Below are positions 27,797-37,307 of a stretch of DNA of 64,000 nucleotides, piece by piece. The stretch's first letter is position 1, and the number at the start of each line of letters is the position of its first letter. The notes under the pieces are model-generated. The model was not told where the DNA came from. It saw only the letters and a list, made by a program, of their open reading frames with translations, and did no database searches. Location of the stretch: positions 3,162,001 through 3,226,000 of the forward strand of contig NZ_JAYEZN010000001.1 of the NCBI RefSeq assembly GCF_037031225.1. Direction: 5' to 3'. Position numbers and translations under genes: made by a program. The stretch comes from Halorientalis sp. LT38. Lineage in GTDB: Archaea > Halobacteriota > Halobacteria > Halobacteriales > Haloarculaceae.

Positions 27797-29515
27797 CTAG
27801 GGGTAGGGGTGGTGGTCCCGATCGAGGCGGGCCTCGTACCCCATGCTCTCGGGGATGGACTCGGCGCGCTCGCCGAAGTAGGGGTCGTCGAAGAAGAGCG
27901 GCTGGGCGCTCGGGACGACCGCGCGGACGGCCTCGAACCCGAGCGCCTCGACGTCCCGCGGCGTGACTCGCGCGCCGTAGACGTCGAGGTCGGCGTCGCG
28001 CAGGCGGTCGACGACGGTCTCCAGGTGGGCCTCGCCGCTCGGGATCTCGGCCGGGCCGACCTGTTCGGCGGGGACGCTGCTGCCACCGGCGAGGAACGTC
28101 TGTGCCTCCCCGGGGAAGTCGGCGAACGGGCCGATCGCGCCGCTCTCGCCGGCGGCGTCCTCGGGCCCCATTCCGCGGAGTTCGAGCCAGTTCTGGAGCG
28201 CCTCGGCCAGCGCCGCGCGGGCGGCCCGCGCGGGATCGAGGTGTGCCGAGAGGCCGACGGCGAAGCGGGGCCACTCCTCGCGGTGGACGGCAGCGGCGAC
28301 GACGGGCACGTCGACGTCCTGGGTCACCAGGAGGGGGACCACGTCTAACCCCTCGGATTTCGCGCGGCGACGCAGCGTCGCGAAGCCCTCGTCGTCGACG
28401 GAGAGGCCGAGGGGGTCGAACGTCGAGTACCAGGCCAGCATGGCCGCGTCGCGCTCGACGATCTCGTAGAGGCCGGACAGGAGCGCCTCGACAGTGCTGT
28501 TCCCGAGGCCGAGGCCGGTCGTCACGGCCGGACGGAATCGCTCGGTCGGCGGGGGAAAGTGGACGAACTCGGCGGGGAGCCAGACGTCGCCGTCGGTCGC
28601 GAGGTTGCGGCCGGGGACCCACTCGATCTCGGTGTGTTCGTCGGCCGTTTCCCAGTTCTCCCCCTCGGCGCAGACGAAGGCCGAGGGCGGGACGGCGTCG
28701 TGTAACTCGGTGGCCGTGCCGGTCTCGAAGGTCGCTGTTCGGTAGACGCCGCCGCTGTAGCGCTCGAAGCCCTCACCGAGGGCCTTCATGAACGCGGCGT
28801 TCCAGTCGGCGTCGACGCCCGCGGCCTGCCGCGGGGCCGTCGCGTCGCTGAACTCGCTCGTGTCGGTGACGGAGGCGAGGTAGTACGGCGCCGGGAACGA
28901 TTCGGCTTCGCCCACCTCGCTCACGATCCCGACCCGCTCGTCGAGGCCCTGCTCGGCGCGGGTCAACGACTCGTCGAGGTCGCGGTCGACGTGGTCCTCG
29001 CCGAGGCGGCGGTCGCGCTCGCCGGCGCAGACACAGCCCGGAACGGGCAGGAACTGGCGCTCGGCGTGGGGGATCTCGATCAGGCCGCCGACGATCGAGG
29101 ACCGCTTGCCGGCGGCGAGTTTCGCGGCCTCGCGGCCGGCGACGGCGCCGGCGAAGCGGGCGGTTTCGGGGTCGGGCGCGGCCTGTGGTTCCTGGTCGGG
29201 GTCGGCGTTGGATCGGACCCGTGACTGCAGGCAGCGGTAGCAGGCCGTCCCGGGGCCGAAGCCCGCGACGGCGGCCTCGACGACGGGGTAGCCACCGACG
29301 CCGCCGATCTCGACGGCGAGCCAGGGCAGCCCCGCGTCCCGGGCGCGTTCGTCGACCGTCTCGAACACCACGTCGCCGGCCTGGCCGACGACGACGGCGA
29401 GGTCGGCGCCGCCGACGACCGCCGGGTCGAGGTCCGTCACCTGCGCGTCCACGTCGTCGAGCGCGGCGGCGACCGCCTCGCGCGCCGGTCCCGACCCGAC
29501 GAGTGCGACTGTCAT
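27797..29515 (-). CDS. E1-like/YcaO fusion enzyme (azoline- or thioamide-forming family)
   Basis: 572 residues in two parts. Residues 1-about 180 resemble the E1-like (ThiF-related) partner of YcaO enzymes: a Rossmann start (MTVALVGSGPAREAV) and a probable zinc site C92/C95 with C161/C163. From about 205 the YcaO domain follows, with ATP-binding glutamates in EGFERYS (248-254) and YEIVERDA (351-358). YcaO enzymes use ATP to activate backbone amides, giving azolines, amidines or thioamides on peptides or proteins. The C terminus ends HPYP, not the full PxPxP of azoline synthetases. No precursor peptide, dehydrogenase or TfuA gene is adjacent, so the substrate is unknown. Transcribed alone or with the following zinc-ribbon gene. 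Confidence 0.88.
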   Translation of the reverse strand: MTVALVGSGPAREAVAAALDDVDAQVTDLDPAVVGGADLAVVVGQAGDVVFETVDERARDAGLPWLAVEIGGVGGYPVVEAAVAGFGPGTACYRCLQSRVRSNADPDQEPQAAPDPETARFAGAVAGREAAKLAAGKRSSIVGGLIEIPHAERQFLPVPGCVCAGERDRRLGEDHVDRDLDESLTRAEQGLDERVGIVSEVGEAESFPAPYYLASVTDTSEFSDATAPRQAAGVDADWNAAFMKALGEGFERYSGGVYRTATFETGTATELHDAVPPSAFVCAEGENWETADEHTEIEWVPGRNLATDGDVWLPAEFVHFPPPTERFRPAVTTGLGLGNSTVEALLSGLYEIVERDAAMLAWYSTFDPLGLSVDDEGFATLRRRAKSEGLDVVPLLVTQDVDVPVVAAAVHREEWPRFAVGLSAHLDPARAARAALAEALQNWLELRGMGPEDAAGESGAIGPFADFPGEAQTFLAGGSSVPAEQVGPAEIPSGEAHLETVVDRLRDADLDVYGARVTPRDVEALGFEAVRAVVPSAQPLFFDDPYFGERAESIPESMGYEARLDRDHHPYP

Positions 29516-29555
29516 TGGTGGCCGAACGCGACCGGGGGTGAAAAAAGCGCAGGCC

Positions 29556-30374
29556 TCAACTCGACAGCAGACTCTGGGCCACGCTGGCCAGCTGGTCCGC
29601 CTCCGCGTCCTCGAGCCGTTCGTCGCCCAGCATCAGGCGGAGCCGCGGCCGACCGACGTCGATGGGGACCTTCTCGGTGTCGATCAGGCCCATGTCCTCG
29701 AGCTTGGTCTTCGTCCGCGAGAACGTCGCCTTCGAGGCGAGGCCGATGTCCTCGCCCCACTTGCTGATGTCGTAGAGCAACTCGCCGTTTTTCGCGGCGA
29801 CGAGAAGGCTGATGGTCACTTCGTCGAGCCCGTCCCCGTCGCCGCGCGCGGTCTGAAGAGAGGCGAGCACCTCGTCGAAGTCGGTGGCGGTCGCCTCGCT
29901 GATGTCCGCGGAGAGCGTCTGCTGGACCTCCGTCAGCGGTGGGGTCCGGAGCGGGAACTCCGACGCGTCGTCCCACATCGCGCCGTAGCGCTCCCGCGCG
30001 CTCTCGACGAACGACTGGTCGTCGGTCGTCAGCCCGGCGACCGTGTCGCCGGCGGTGACGATGGCGACGACCGCCTCGTCCGTCAGGAAGAGCGCGTTCT
30101 CGGGGGGTTCGGCGATGGTTCGCACGGCGAGCGTGCCGTCGGCAAGCAGGTTCGCCGCCCGACTGGCGACGATGAAGTCGTCCATCACGTCCTTGAGTGG
30201 TCGCTCGGCGACGAGCAACCTGACGCTCGGGGGCGACTCCATGTCGCTCATCACCGTTACCAGTTCTTCGATCGTCTCCCTGGAGTGGGTCACCAGGTAC
30301 GATTCGGCCGGCGCAGCCGACAGCTGGGCCCTCAGGAGCTCCGCCGTCCCGTCCGCAAGCATGTTTTGGCTCAT
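29556..30374 (-). CDS. tbsP: TbsP-type transcriptional regulator (DUF5821)
   Basis: 272 residues matching the haloarchaeal regulator TbsP, which in related species acts with TrmB on gluconeogenic genes. The N-terminal domain (about 1-140; LAAPAESYLVTHSRETIEEL-like fold with VRLLVAERPLKDVMDDFIV) is a sensor; the C-terminal domain is a winged helix: LLVAAKNGELLYDISKWGED, ASKATFSRTKTKLEDMGLID. It starts at ATG 30374 with TATA-like sequence in the AT-rich island immediately upstream, giving a leaderless mRNA. Family recognised from memory; regulation by glucose is inferred. Confidence 0.8.
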   Translation of the reverse strand: MSQNMLADGTAELLRAQLSAAPAESYLVTHSRETIEELVTVMSDMESPPSVRLLVAERPLKDVMDDFIVASRAANLLADGTLAVRTIAEPPENALFLTDEAVVAIVTAGDTVAGLTTDDQSFVESARERYGAMWDDASEFPLRTPPLTEVQQTLSADISEATATDFDEVLASLQTARGDGDGLDEVTISLLVAAKNGELLYDISKWGEDIGLASKATFSRTKTKLEDMGLIDTEKVPIDVGRPRLRLMLGDERLEDAEADQLASVAQSLLSS

Positions 30375-30482
30375 CGTCCTATATCTGTATATATTGTATT
30401 ACGCTATTTAATTTTATCGTTGATAACGAGTTGATTCACGCTGTCAACGTTTATACACCCGAGCTTAGGAGTGGCTAATTAT
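30375..30482. promoter_or_regulatory. AT-rich divergent promoter island of tbsP
   Basis: A stretch unusually A+T rich for this genome. On the minus strand AATACAATATATAC (30387-30400) is a TATA box for tbsP. On the plus strand GTTTATACAC (30449-30458) would start a transcript near 30480 that runs rightward into the 3' end of the minus-strand CHAT gene. Only a short, unconvincing frame (30483-30674) lies there, so it may be a noncoding or antisense RNA. The span from 30483 to 30609 otherwise holds nothing I recognise. Confidence 0.45.
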
Positions 30483-30609
30483 ATGCCTTTGGTCCGAGTA
30501 TCAAACCTGAATACCAGGTACGTAACTGGTAACCAACTCGGGGCAGTCGAAGGTGGACCCGCCGCTGGTCGGAGCCAGGTGCATCGAAAACGGGGCGACC
30601 CTGAGGCGG

Positions 30610-32688
30610 TCAGCGGTCGGCGCCCAGTTTCGCGGCGAGGTCGTCTGACCAGTGGAACTCGTTGTCGTAGATGATCGGCAGCGGCGTCTCCCGGAGCACC
30701 TCGACCAGTTCGGCCCGGTCCAGGACGCTCTCGGTCGCGGTGCCGTGGTAGGACGCCTGCTCGCCGAAGGGCGGCTGATAGCAGTCCCCGATCCGGCGGG
30801 CCGTCAGGGCCTCGCAGGACAGCCGGAACCGGCCGTTCTCTCGCTCCAGCCAGCCGACGACTGGGCTGTCCGGCGTCGGCGCGAGGGTGTAGGTCCCGTC
30901 GCCGACGACCGCGTAGTCCTTGCCCATCATGATCCGGCGTCGCGACAGTTGCATCGCGGGTTCGAGGCCGAAGCCGTGCACGAGCAGGCGCGCGAACGCG
31001 GTGCCAACCTTCGCGGCCTGCCGGTCGAGCACCTTCGTCAGCGTCACCGCACCGGCGACGCTGCCGCGTTCGACCAGTTCCAGCCCCTCGTGGTAGGAGC
31101 CACAGGCGTTGAGGAAGAAGGTCTGGGTCCGACACGTCTCGAGCGACGACGCGGAAAAGGAGCCGTCGGCACACTCCAGCCCGTCGGCGTCGCAGTGGCC
31201 GATGTAGTGGACGAAGTCGTTCTCCGCGGCGAACACGTCGGCGAGTTCGCGCCGGGTGAGGTGTTCCGCCACGTCGACCGAAAGCGGCAGGTCCGCCGAC
31301 CGCTCCTCGTAGATGTCCGCCACCGCGGTGTGCTCGTCGTACATCTCCTCGTCGTTCAACACGACGGTCACCGACAGGGGTTCGTCCCGCCGATCGCGGT
31401 AGCGCCGCCGGTTCTCGTAGGCCTGCGGGGACGTCTTGAACGCGTCGATGGGCGCGCCGCCGGCCAGCCAGGCGTGGACCCGCCCGGCCCGGAGTTCCGG
31501 ACTCACCCGGTCGACCGACGCCACCGAGCGCTCCCGGCCGCTGCTCGCCCGGTAGAAGTCGTCGAGCGTCCGTTCGAGCAGTTCCGTGCCGTGCAGCTCC
31601 GAGGCCTCGGGCAGGTAGATCAGGCTCAGGGCGTCGAGCAGGTACGGCAGCGAGCGGGCGTTGTCGAGTTCCGGGGCCGCGTACGTCGAGAAGTGCCACT
31701 CCGGCAGCAACTCGTCGAAGTCGGGCTCCCGGACGCAGAAGTACCGCGCCAGCCGCTCGGCCGGTGACCGTCGGCGCATCGCGGCCGGGTCGAAGTCGAA
31801 GCGGTCCAGCAGCCGCTCGCGGCAGGCCGGCGACTCGCCCTCCAGGTCCCGGACCAGCGTGTCGAAGAAAAACACCTGCCGCAACAGTCGCGCCACGCCG
31901 TGCTGGAACGTCGGCAGCTCACGGAACCGGCAGTTCACGTCCGCCTCGGGCGCGGCGAGGCGCGGCGTCGCACCCTCGGAGACGGTCACGTCCGCGCCCA
32001 GGTAGTACGCGAGCGGCGCGCCGACGAACAGGTAGTCGAGCCGAGGTGGGACCTGCAGTTCGATCCCCGTATCCGGCGTCGCCGCGGAGACGGCCTCGGG
32101 AATCGCCCGTTCGTCCCCGACCTCGACGATCGGCGGGTGTTCCCGCATCGACGGGTGTGACCGCGCCGGCCCGGTCGTCCGGAGCGCCGCCGAGAGGTGT
32201 GTGATCGCGTCCGCGACCCCCTCGGGCGTCGACGGCACGGTGATCGTCGGTGGTTCCTCGCACTGTTCCCTGAATCCGAGCGTCACGGGGCGCGTCTCGC
32301 CGAGGCTGACGGCGACCTCGCCGTCGGTCTGGCGGACGAAGGCCGGGCCGTCGAACCGGCAGTACAGTTCGATCCCGGACTCGGTGCTCACCTTACACTC
32401 CTGCGTCGTCGGTCCCGCAACTGCGAGCCGACAGTCCAGCACGTACGCGCCCTCGTCGAGCGCGACGGGATTTGACAGATCGTATCGCATCCCGCCGGAG
32501 GCGTCCCTGACCGAGACCGTCTCGACCGGGACGCGAAGCTCCGAGAGGCTCCCGGTCACCCGCTCCTCGACCGGTCGCAGGAGATCCGGCCCGGACCCAC
32601 CGTCAGTCCAGCCGACGGTCCGAACCTCCGCTTCTCCGGCCCCCCCGATGGCTCTAATCCCCCCACTGGCCGCCACCCAGGCCATCAT
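30610..32688 (-). CDS. CHAT domain (caspase-like) protein
   Basis: 692 residues. The C-terminal half has the features of a CHAT peptidase: VHYIGHCDADG with His498 and QTFFLNACGSYHEG with Cys529, a spacing normal for the His-Cys dyad, followed by AGAVTLTKVLDRQAAKVGTA. The N-terminal 300 residues show no domain that I recognise; they contain beta-rich sequence (DEGAYVLDCRLAVAGP, LDYLFVGAPLAYYLGADV). CHAT peptidases act in bacterial defence and signalling complexes, but here no TPR, NACHT, effector or gasdermin gene is adjacent. A TATA-like AAAATAATG on the minus strand (32718-32726) is 30-38 bases before ATG 32688. It appears to be a standalone haloarchaeal protein. Confidence 0.8.
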   Translation of the reverse strand: MMAWVAASGGIRAIGGAGEAEVRTVGWTDGGSGPDLLRPVEERVTGSLSELRVPVETVSVRDASGGMRYDLSNPVALDEGAYVLDCRLAVAGPTTQECKVSTESGIELYCRFDGPAFVRQTDGEVAVSLGETRPVTLGFREQCEEPPTITVPSTPEGVADAITHLSAALRTTGPARSHPSMREHPPIVEVGDERAIPEAVSAATPDTGIELQVPPRLDYLFVGAPLAYYLGADVTVSEGATPRLAAPEADVNCRFRELPTFQHGVARLLRQVFFFDTLVRDLEGESPACRERLLDRFDFDPAAMRRRSPAERLARYFCVREPDFDELLPEWHFSTYAAPELDNARSLPYLLDALSLIYLPEASELHGTELLERTLDDFYRASSGRERSVASVDRVSPELRAGRVHAWLAGGAPIDAFKTSPQAYENRRRYRDRRDEPLSVTVVLNDEEMYDEHTAVADIYEERSADLPLSVDVAEHLTRRELADVFAAENDFVHYIGHCDADGLECADGSFSASSLETCRTQTFFLNACGSYHEGLELVERGSVAGAVTLTKVLDRQAAKVGTAFARLLVHGFGLEPAMQLSRRRIMMGKDYAVVGDGTYTLAPTPDSPVVGWLERENGRFRLSCEALTARRIGDCYQPPFGEQASYHGTATESVLDRAELVEVLRETPLPIIYDNEFHWSDDLAAKLGADR

Positions 32689-32823
32689 GCTACGCTCACA
32701 CGCACGTTCTGCACCATCATTATTTTTCGGACGGGCTATGTCCGGGCTTTTAAATGGCCCGCGATTGCCGGCCCTTTTTTACAGTGGCTTCGGCTGCGAG
32801 GAATACTGCCGGCTCGGGAAAGG

Positions 32824-32832
32824 TAGATTATT
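32824..32832 (+). promoter_or_regulatory. TATA-like box of glyA
   Basis: TAGATTATT, 26-34 bases before the ATG of glyA; no ribosome site, so leaderless. Confidence 0.45.
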
Positions 32833-32857
32833 GACGGGCCGGGTCCGACCCACGACC

Positions 32858-34105
32858 ATGAACTACGAGCACGTCCGGGAGACGGACCCGGCGGTCGCGG
32901 ACGCCCTCGAGGGCGAGGTACGGCGCCAGAACGACACGCTGGCGATGATCGCGAGCGAGAACCACGTCAGCGAGGCCGTCCTGGAAGCCCAGGGCAGCGC
33001 CCTGACCAACAAGTACGCCGAGGGCTACCCGGGCGAGCGCTACTACGCGGGCTGTGAGTACGCCGACGAGGTCGAACAGCTCGCCATCGACCGCGCGAAG
33101 GAACTCTGGGGGGCCGAACACGCAAACGTCCAGCCCCATTCCGGGACCCAGGCCAACCAGGGCGTCTACTTCGCGATGCTCGAACCCGGCGACAGGATCC
33201 TCTCGCTGGACCTCAACCACGGCGGCCACCTCTCGCACGGCCACCCGGCGAACTTCACCGGCCAGCTCTACGAGGTCGAGCAGTACGAGGTCGACGCCGA
33301 CACCGGCTACATCGACTACGACGACCTGCGCGACCACGCCGAGTCCTTCGACCCGGACATCATCGTCTCGGGGTACTCCGCGTACCCGCGCGAGGTCGAC
33401 TTCGAGGCCATCCAGGCGGCCGCGGACGCCGTTTCCGCCTACCACCTCGCCGACATCGCCCACATTACGGGCCTGGTCGCCGCGGGCGTCCACGAGTCGC
33501 CCGTCGGCGTCGCGGACTTCGTCACCGGGTCGACGCACAAGACCATCCGCGCCGGTCGCGGTGGGATCATCATGTGCGACGAGGAGTACGCCGACGACAT
33601 CGACCCCGCCGTCTTCCCCGGCGGCCAGGGCGGCCCGCTGATGCACAACGTCGCCGGCAAGGCCGTCGGCTTCGAGGAGGCACTCCAGCCAGCCTTCGAG
33701 GAGTACGCCGAACAGACCGTTGCCAACGCGAAGGCGCTGGGCGACCAGCTCCAGGAACGCGGCCTCTCGCTGGTCTCCGGCGGCACCGACAACCACCTCG
33801 TCCTCGTCGACCTGCGTGACTCCCACCCCGAGACCACCGGGAAGGACGCCGAGGAAGCCCTCGAAGACGTGGGCGTGGTCCTCAACGCGAACACCGTCCC
33901 CGGCGAGACGCGCTCGCCGTTCAACCCCTCGGGCATCCGCGCGGGCACGCCCGGCCTGACCACTCGCGGCTTCGACGAGGCCGACTGCCGGGAGGTCGCC
34001 GACATCATCGTCGACGTGGTCGACGACTACGAGAACGAGAGCGTCAAGGCAGACGCCGCCGAGCGCGTCGACGAACTGACCGACGCGCATCCCCTGTACG
34101 AGTAG
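32858..34105 (+). CDS. glyA: serine hydroxymethyltransferase
   Basis: 415 residues. It interconverts serine and glycine, passing the one-carbon unit to tetrahydrofolate with pyridoxal phosphate. Visible: MIASENHVSEAVLEAQGSAL, NKYAEGYPGERYYAGCEYAD, the PLP-binding Lys in VTGSTHKTIRAGRGGII, and GIRAGTPGLTTRGF. Length and motifs match archaeal GlyA. ATG 32858 is 26 bases after a TATA-like box, so the mRNA is leaderless. The folD gene follows after 112 bases on the same strand; the two enzymes work in sequence in one-carbon metabolism. Confidence 0.97.
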   Translation: MNYEHVRETDPAVADALEGEVRRQNDTLAMIASENHVSEAVLEAQGSALTNKYAEGYPGERYYAGCEYADEVEQLAIDRAKELWGAEHANVQPHSGTQANQGVYFAMLEPGDRILSLDLNHGGHLSHGHPANFTGQLYEVEQYEVDADTGYIDYDDLRDHAESFDPDIIVSGYSAYPREVDFEAIQAAADAVSAYHLADIAHITGLVAAGVHESPVGVADFVTGSTHKTIRAGRGGIIMCDEEYADDIDPAVFPGGQGGPLMHNVAGKAVGFEEALQPAFEEYAEQTVANAKALGDQLQERGLSLVSGGTDNHLVLVDLRDSHPETTGKDAEEALEDVGVVLNANTVPGETRSPFNPSGIRAGTPGLTTRGFDEADCREVADIIVDVVDDYENESVKADAAERVDELTDAHPLYE

Positions 34106-34217
34106 TCGACCGAGGCGGAGATCTCCGCACTTTTGATGGTTCGCCGTCGTCGCGGTCACCTGACGACGCCACGCCCGTTCCGAGACGTTCAAGGAGCGTC
34201 CCGCCGCCAGTTCGGGT

Positions 34218-35111
34218 ATGACCGAGATCATCGACGGGAACGCCGTGGCCCAGGAGGTCCGCGACGGACTGGGCGACGCCATCGACGCGCTCGCCGACGC
34301 CGGCACGACGCCGACGCTCGCCACGGTACTGATGAGCGACGACCCGGCCAGCCAGACCTACGTCTCGATGAAACAGGACGACTGCGAGGAGGTCGGCATC
34401 GAGGCCCGGGACGTCGAGATCGACCCCGACGCACCCGCCGAAGAACTGTTCGACACCATCGACGACCTGAACGCCGACCCCGAGGTCAACGGCATCCTCG
34501 TCCAGATGCCCGTGCCGGACCACGTCGACGACCGCGAGGTGCTCCGGCGGATCGACCCGCTGAAAGACGTGGACGGCTTCCACCCCGAAAACGTCGGCCG
34601 CCTGGTCGCCGGGAACGCACGGTACAAGCCCTGCACGCCACACGGTATCCAGAAGCTGCTGGCCGACGCAAACGTCGAGACCGAGGGGGCCGACGCCGTC
34701 GTCGTCGGCCGCTCGGACATCGTCGGCAAGCCGATGGCCAACCTCCTGCTCCAGAAAGCCGAGGGCGGGAACGCTACAGTCACGGTGTGTCACTCCCGGA
34801 CCGAGGACCTCGCGGCGCGCACTCGCGCGGCCGACATCGTGATCGCGGCCGCGGGCGTCCCGGAGATGATCGACGGCGAGATGCTCGGCGCGGGCGCGAC
34901 GGTGATCGACGTGGGGATCAACCGCGTGGACGCGGACACCGAGAAAGGCTACGAACTCGTCGGCGACGTGGAGTACGAGAGCGCGAAGGAGAAGGCCGGC
35001 GCCATCACGCCCGTCCCCGGCGGGGTGGGGCCGATGACCCGTGCGATGTTGCTCTGGAACACGGTCAAGGCCGCCGGGCTCCAGACCGAGACCGACGTGT
35101 CGCTGCCCTGA
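34218..35111 (+). CDS. folD: bifunctional methylenetetrahydrofolate dehydrogenase/cyclohydrolase
   Basis: 297 residues. FolD oxidises 5,10-methylene-THF and hydrolyses 5,10-methenyl-THF to 10-formyl-THF. Motifs: [15 protein letters not shown] with catalytic Lys, [29 protein letters not shown] and the nucleotide-binding [17 protein letters not shown], then [14 protein letters not shown]. Located directly after glyA, the usual functional pair. Seven bases after its stop a NUDIX gene starts, suggesting co-transcription. Confidence 0.97.
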   Translation: MTEIIDGNAVAQEVRDGLGDAIDALADAGTTPTLATVLMSDDPASQTYVSMKQDDCEEVGIEARDVEIDPDAPAEELFDTIDDLNADPEVNGILVQMPVPDHVDDREVLRRIDPLKDVDGFHPENVGRLVAGNARYKPCTPHGIQKLLADANVETEGADAVVVGRSDIVGKPMANLLLQKAEGGNATVTVCHSRTEDLAARTRAADIVIAAAGVPEMIDGEMLGAGATVIDVGINRVDADTEKGYELVGDVEYESAKEKAGAITPVPGGVGPMTRAMLLWNTVKAAGLQTETDVSLP

Positions 35112-35118
35112 GGTCGCG

Positions 35119-35625
35119 ATGGCGCCCACCGACCCGGCGTTCGGAGACATGGCCGCCCGGGACGGCGTCCGCGAGCGCCGCAAAGTCGAGTCGGTCGACG
35201 CCGAGCGGTTCGCCGAACTGGAACCGAAGGTCGACCCGATGACCTGGGCCGTGGGTGCCGTCGTCACCGACGACGCGGGCCGCGTCCTACTCGTCCGCGA
35301 AAACGGCGAGTGGCTCGCGCCCGGCGGCGAGGTCGAGGCGGGTGAGACGCACGAGGAAGCGCTGGTCCGCGAGGTCCGCGAGGAGACCGGCGTCACGGTG
35401 ACGGTCGGGGACCTCGTCGCAGTCACCGAGGTCGCCTTCGAACACGGCGACCGCCGGCTCGCTTTCTCCTTCGCGCACTACGCTGCGACGCCGGAGACGA
35501 CCACACTCGCGTCAGACCCCGGCCTCGACGGCGAGGGCATCGAGGCCGTCGAGTGGGCCGAAACGATCCCCGAGAACACCGTCGATCGGGACGTGGTCCG
35601 CGAGTTCAGCGACCGACGCTCCTGA
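35119..35625 (+). CDS. NUDIX hydrolase
   Basis: 168 residues from ATG 35119 (an alternative ATG at 35149 gives 158). The NUDIX box is complete: [18 protein letters not shown] followed by REETGV, binding the metal for hydrolysis of a nucleoside diphosphate linked to another moiety. Before it is a short N-terminal segment ([17 protein letters not shown]). Substrate not predictable. It begins seven bases after folD, so it is probably in the glyA-folD transcript. Confidence 0.9.
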   Translation: MAPTDPAFGDMAARDGVRERRKVESVDAERFAELEPKVDPMTWAVGAVVTDDAGRVLLVRENGEWLAPGGEVEAGETHEEALVREVREETGVTVTVGDLVAVTEVAFEHGDRRLAFSFAHYAATPETTTLASDPGLDGEGIEAVEWAETIPENTVDRDVVREFSDRRS

Positions 35626-35719
35626 CGGATCGGTCCGCCCGCGAGAGGCGGTCGTCGATCCGTCGGGCGCCGTCCGAGCGGCGAACGTTTGATGCGCGTC
35701 CGGCACCTCTGGATACCCG

Positions 35720-35989
35720 ATGCTTATCGACCCGTTCTCCGTCATGCGGGAGGACGACGACTTCGACCCCGAGGACGTGCAGGTGTCGATGGAGCGGGCC
35801 GACGCGGCGACGTTCTGGGGGTTCCTCGTGGCCGCGCTCCTCGCCCAGGCCGGCCTGTTCGCGCTCAGCCTCGGCCTCATGTTCGGCGGGTTCCGCGGCG
35901 AGTGGGGGATCGGCGTCCCGCTCGTCGCCGGTGGGCTGGTCGCACTCGGGCTCACCGTCGCCATCGTCGTGTGGCACGGGCGGCGATGA
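35720..35989 (+). CDS. small two-helix membrane protein (DUF7322-like)
   Basis: 89 residues: an acidic cytoplasmic N terminus (EDDDFDPEDVQVSMERAD), then two membrane helices (about 33-54 and 64-84) and a short Arg-rich end. Similar small proteins are widespread in haloarchaea; I associate it with DUF7322 but cannot confirm. Function unknown. Stands between NUDIX and the phosphate transporter, same strand. Confidence 0.65.
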   Translation: MLIDPFSVMREDDDFDPEDVQVSMERADAATFWGFLVAALLAQAGLFALSLGLMFGGFRGEWGIGVPLVAGGLVALGLTVAIVVWHGRR

Positions 35990-36100
35990 CGTCCCCACGA
36001 CAGTTTTGGTCCCGCCGACCCAACCCGTCCACGATGCGTGAACTCGAGGCTCGGCGGCCCGACTCGATAGTTCGGTCCCGTCACGGGGGTCGATGACGCA

Positions 36101-37306
36101 GTGGCCGGACTCGTCTTCTGGGGCCTCGTCGCCCTCGCGACCGTCACGGGCCTGGTGACGGCCTGGACGCTCGGCGCCAACAGCAATTCCCCGCCCTTCG
36201 CGCCCGCTATCGGCGCCAACGCCATCTCGACGATGCGAGCGGCCTTCCTGATCGGCATCCTCGCCGCCCTCGGCGCCCTGACCCAGGGCGGGGCCATCTC
36301 CGAGACGGTCGGCGCGGGGCTGATCGACGGCGTCGCGATCACGTCGCTGGCCGCCACCGCGGGCCTGCTCACCGCGACCGGCTTCATGGCCTTCGGTATC
36401 TACTCGGGCTATCCGGTGCCGGCCGCATTCGCGACCACGGGCGCGATGGTCGGCGTCGGGCTCTCGCTGGGCGGCGCCCCGGCCTTCGACACGTACCGCC
36501 GAATCGTGACGTTCTGGGCGCTCGTCCCGCCGGTCTCGGGCGGACTGGCGTACCTCACTGCCACGATCTTGCGACGCGACGACATCCCGGAGACCGTCGG
36601 CGTCCCGCTGCTTGCGGCGGTGGTCGGGGCCATCGTCGCCAACGTCCGCCTGAGCATCATCCCCTCGCCGACCGGCGCGGAACAGGGCTCGATCGCCGCC
36701 TACGCTGCCGGTGTCGCGGCCCGGGCCGGCGTCCCCGGCGTCGAACTGGCTGCAATGGGGGCGGCGACCCTCGTCGTCTCGGCCGCGAGCTTTCTGTTCA
36801 TCCGGCGGCGGACCCTCGTCTCGGTGGACCGCGGAGTGAAAGTGTTCCTCGTCCTCCTGGGCTCGCTCGTGGCCTTCTCCAGCGGGGGGAGCCAGGTCGG
36901 TCTGGCCACCGGCCCCCTCGAGAACCTCTACCGGGCCGAACTCGGGCTGCCGGGGTTCGTCCTCCTCGCCGTCGGCGCGACGGGCATCCTCGGCGGCGCG
37001 TGGATGGGTGCGCCGCGGCTGCTGCAGGCCACTTCCCGGGAGTACGCGCAACTGGGGGTCCGACGGTCCATCGCCGCGCTGGTTCCGGGGTTCGTCATCG
37101 CCCAGCTGGCCATCGCGCTCGGGATCCCCATCTCGTTCAACAACATCATCATCTCCGGGGTGATCGGCGGTGGCCTCGCCGGCGGCTCCGCGGGCGTCTC
37201 CCGGCGGAAGATCGGCGTGACCCTCGTCTTCTGGCTGCTCACGCTCTTTAGCTCCATCGCCATCGGGTTCGGGCTCTACCGCGCCCTGGCGGTGGTGCTC
37301 GCCTGA
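36101..37306 (+). CDS. PiT-family inorganic phosphate transporter
   Basis: 401 residues, about ten membrane segments. The family's inverted repeats are visible: LGANSNSPPFAPAIGANAI near the N terminus and ISFNNIIISGVIGGGLAG near the C terminus, both with the Asn-containing phosphate/Na site. It should move phosphate with Na+ or H+. The start is a GTG at 36101 (MAGLVFWGLVALATVTGL); no ATG fits. Its stop is followed within two bases by the end of the convergent UspA gene. Confidence 0.9.
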   Translation: MAGLVFWGLVALATVTGLVTAWTLGANSNSPPFAPAIGANAISTMRAAFLIGILAALGALTQGGAISETVGAGLIDGVAITSLAATAGLLTATGFMAFGIYSGYPVPAAFATTGAMVGVGLSLGGAPAFDTYRRIVTFWALVPPVSGGLAYLTATILRRDDIPETVGVPLLAAVVGAIVANVRLSIIPSPTGAEQGSIAAYAAGVAARAGVPGVELAAMGAATLVVSAASFLFIRRRTLVSVDRGVKVFLVLLGSLVAFSSGGSQVGLATGPLENLYRAELGLPGFVLLAVGATGILGGAWMGAPRLLQATSREYAQLGVRRSIAALVPGFVIAQLAIALGIPISFNNIIISGVIGGGLAGGSAGVSRRKIGVTLVFWLLTLFSSIAIGFGLYRALAVVLA

Positions 37307-37307
37307 G

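Noticed and set aside
30483..30674. A 63-codon plus-strand frame after the TATA-like box at 30449
   Set aside because: The product is Arg-rich and overlaps the end of the CHAT gene in antisense; a noncoding transcript is more likely.
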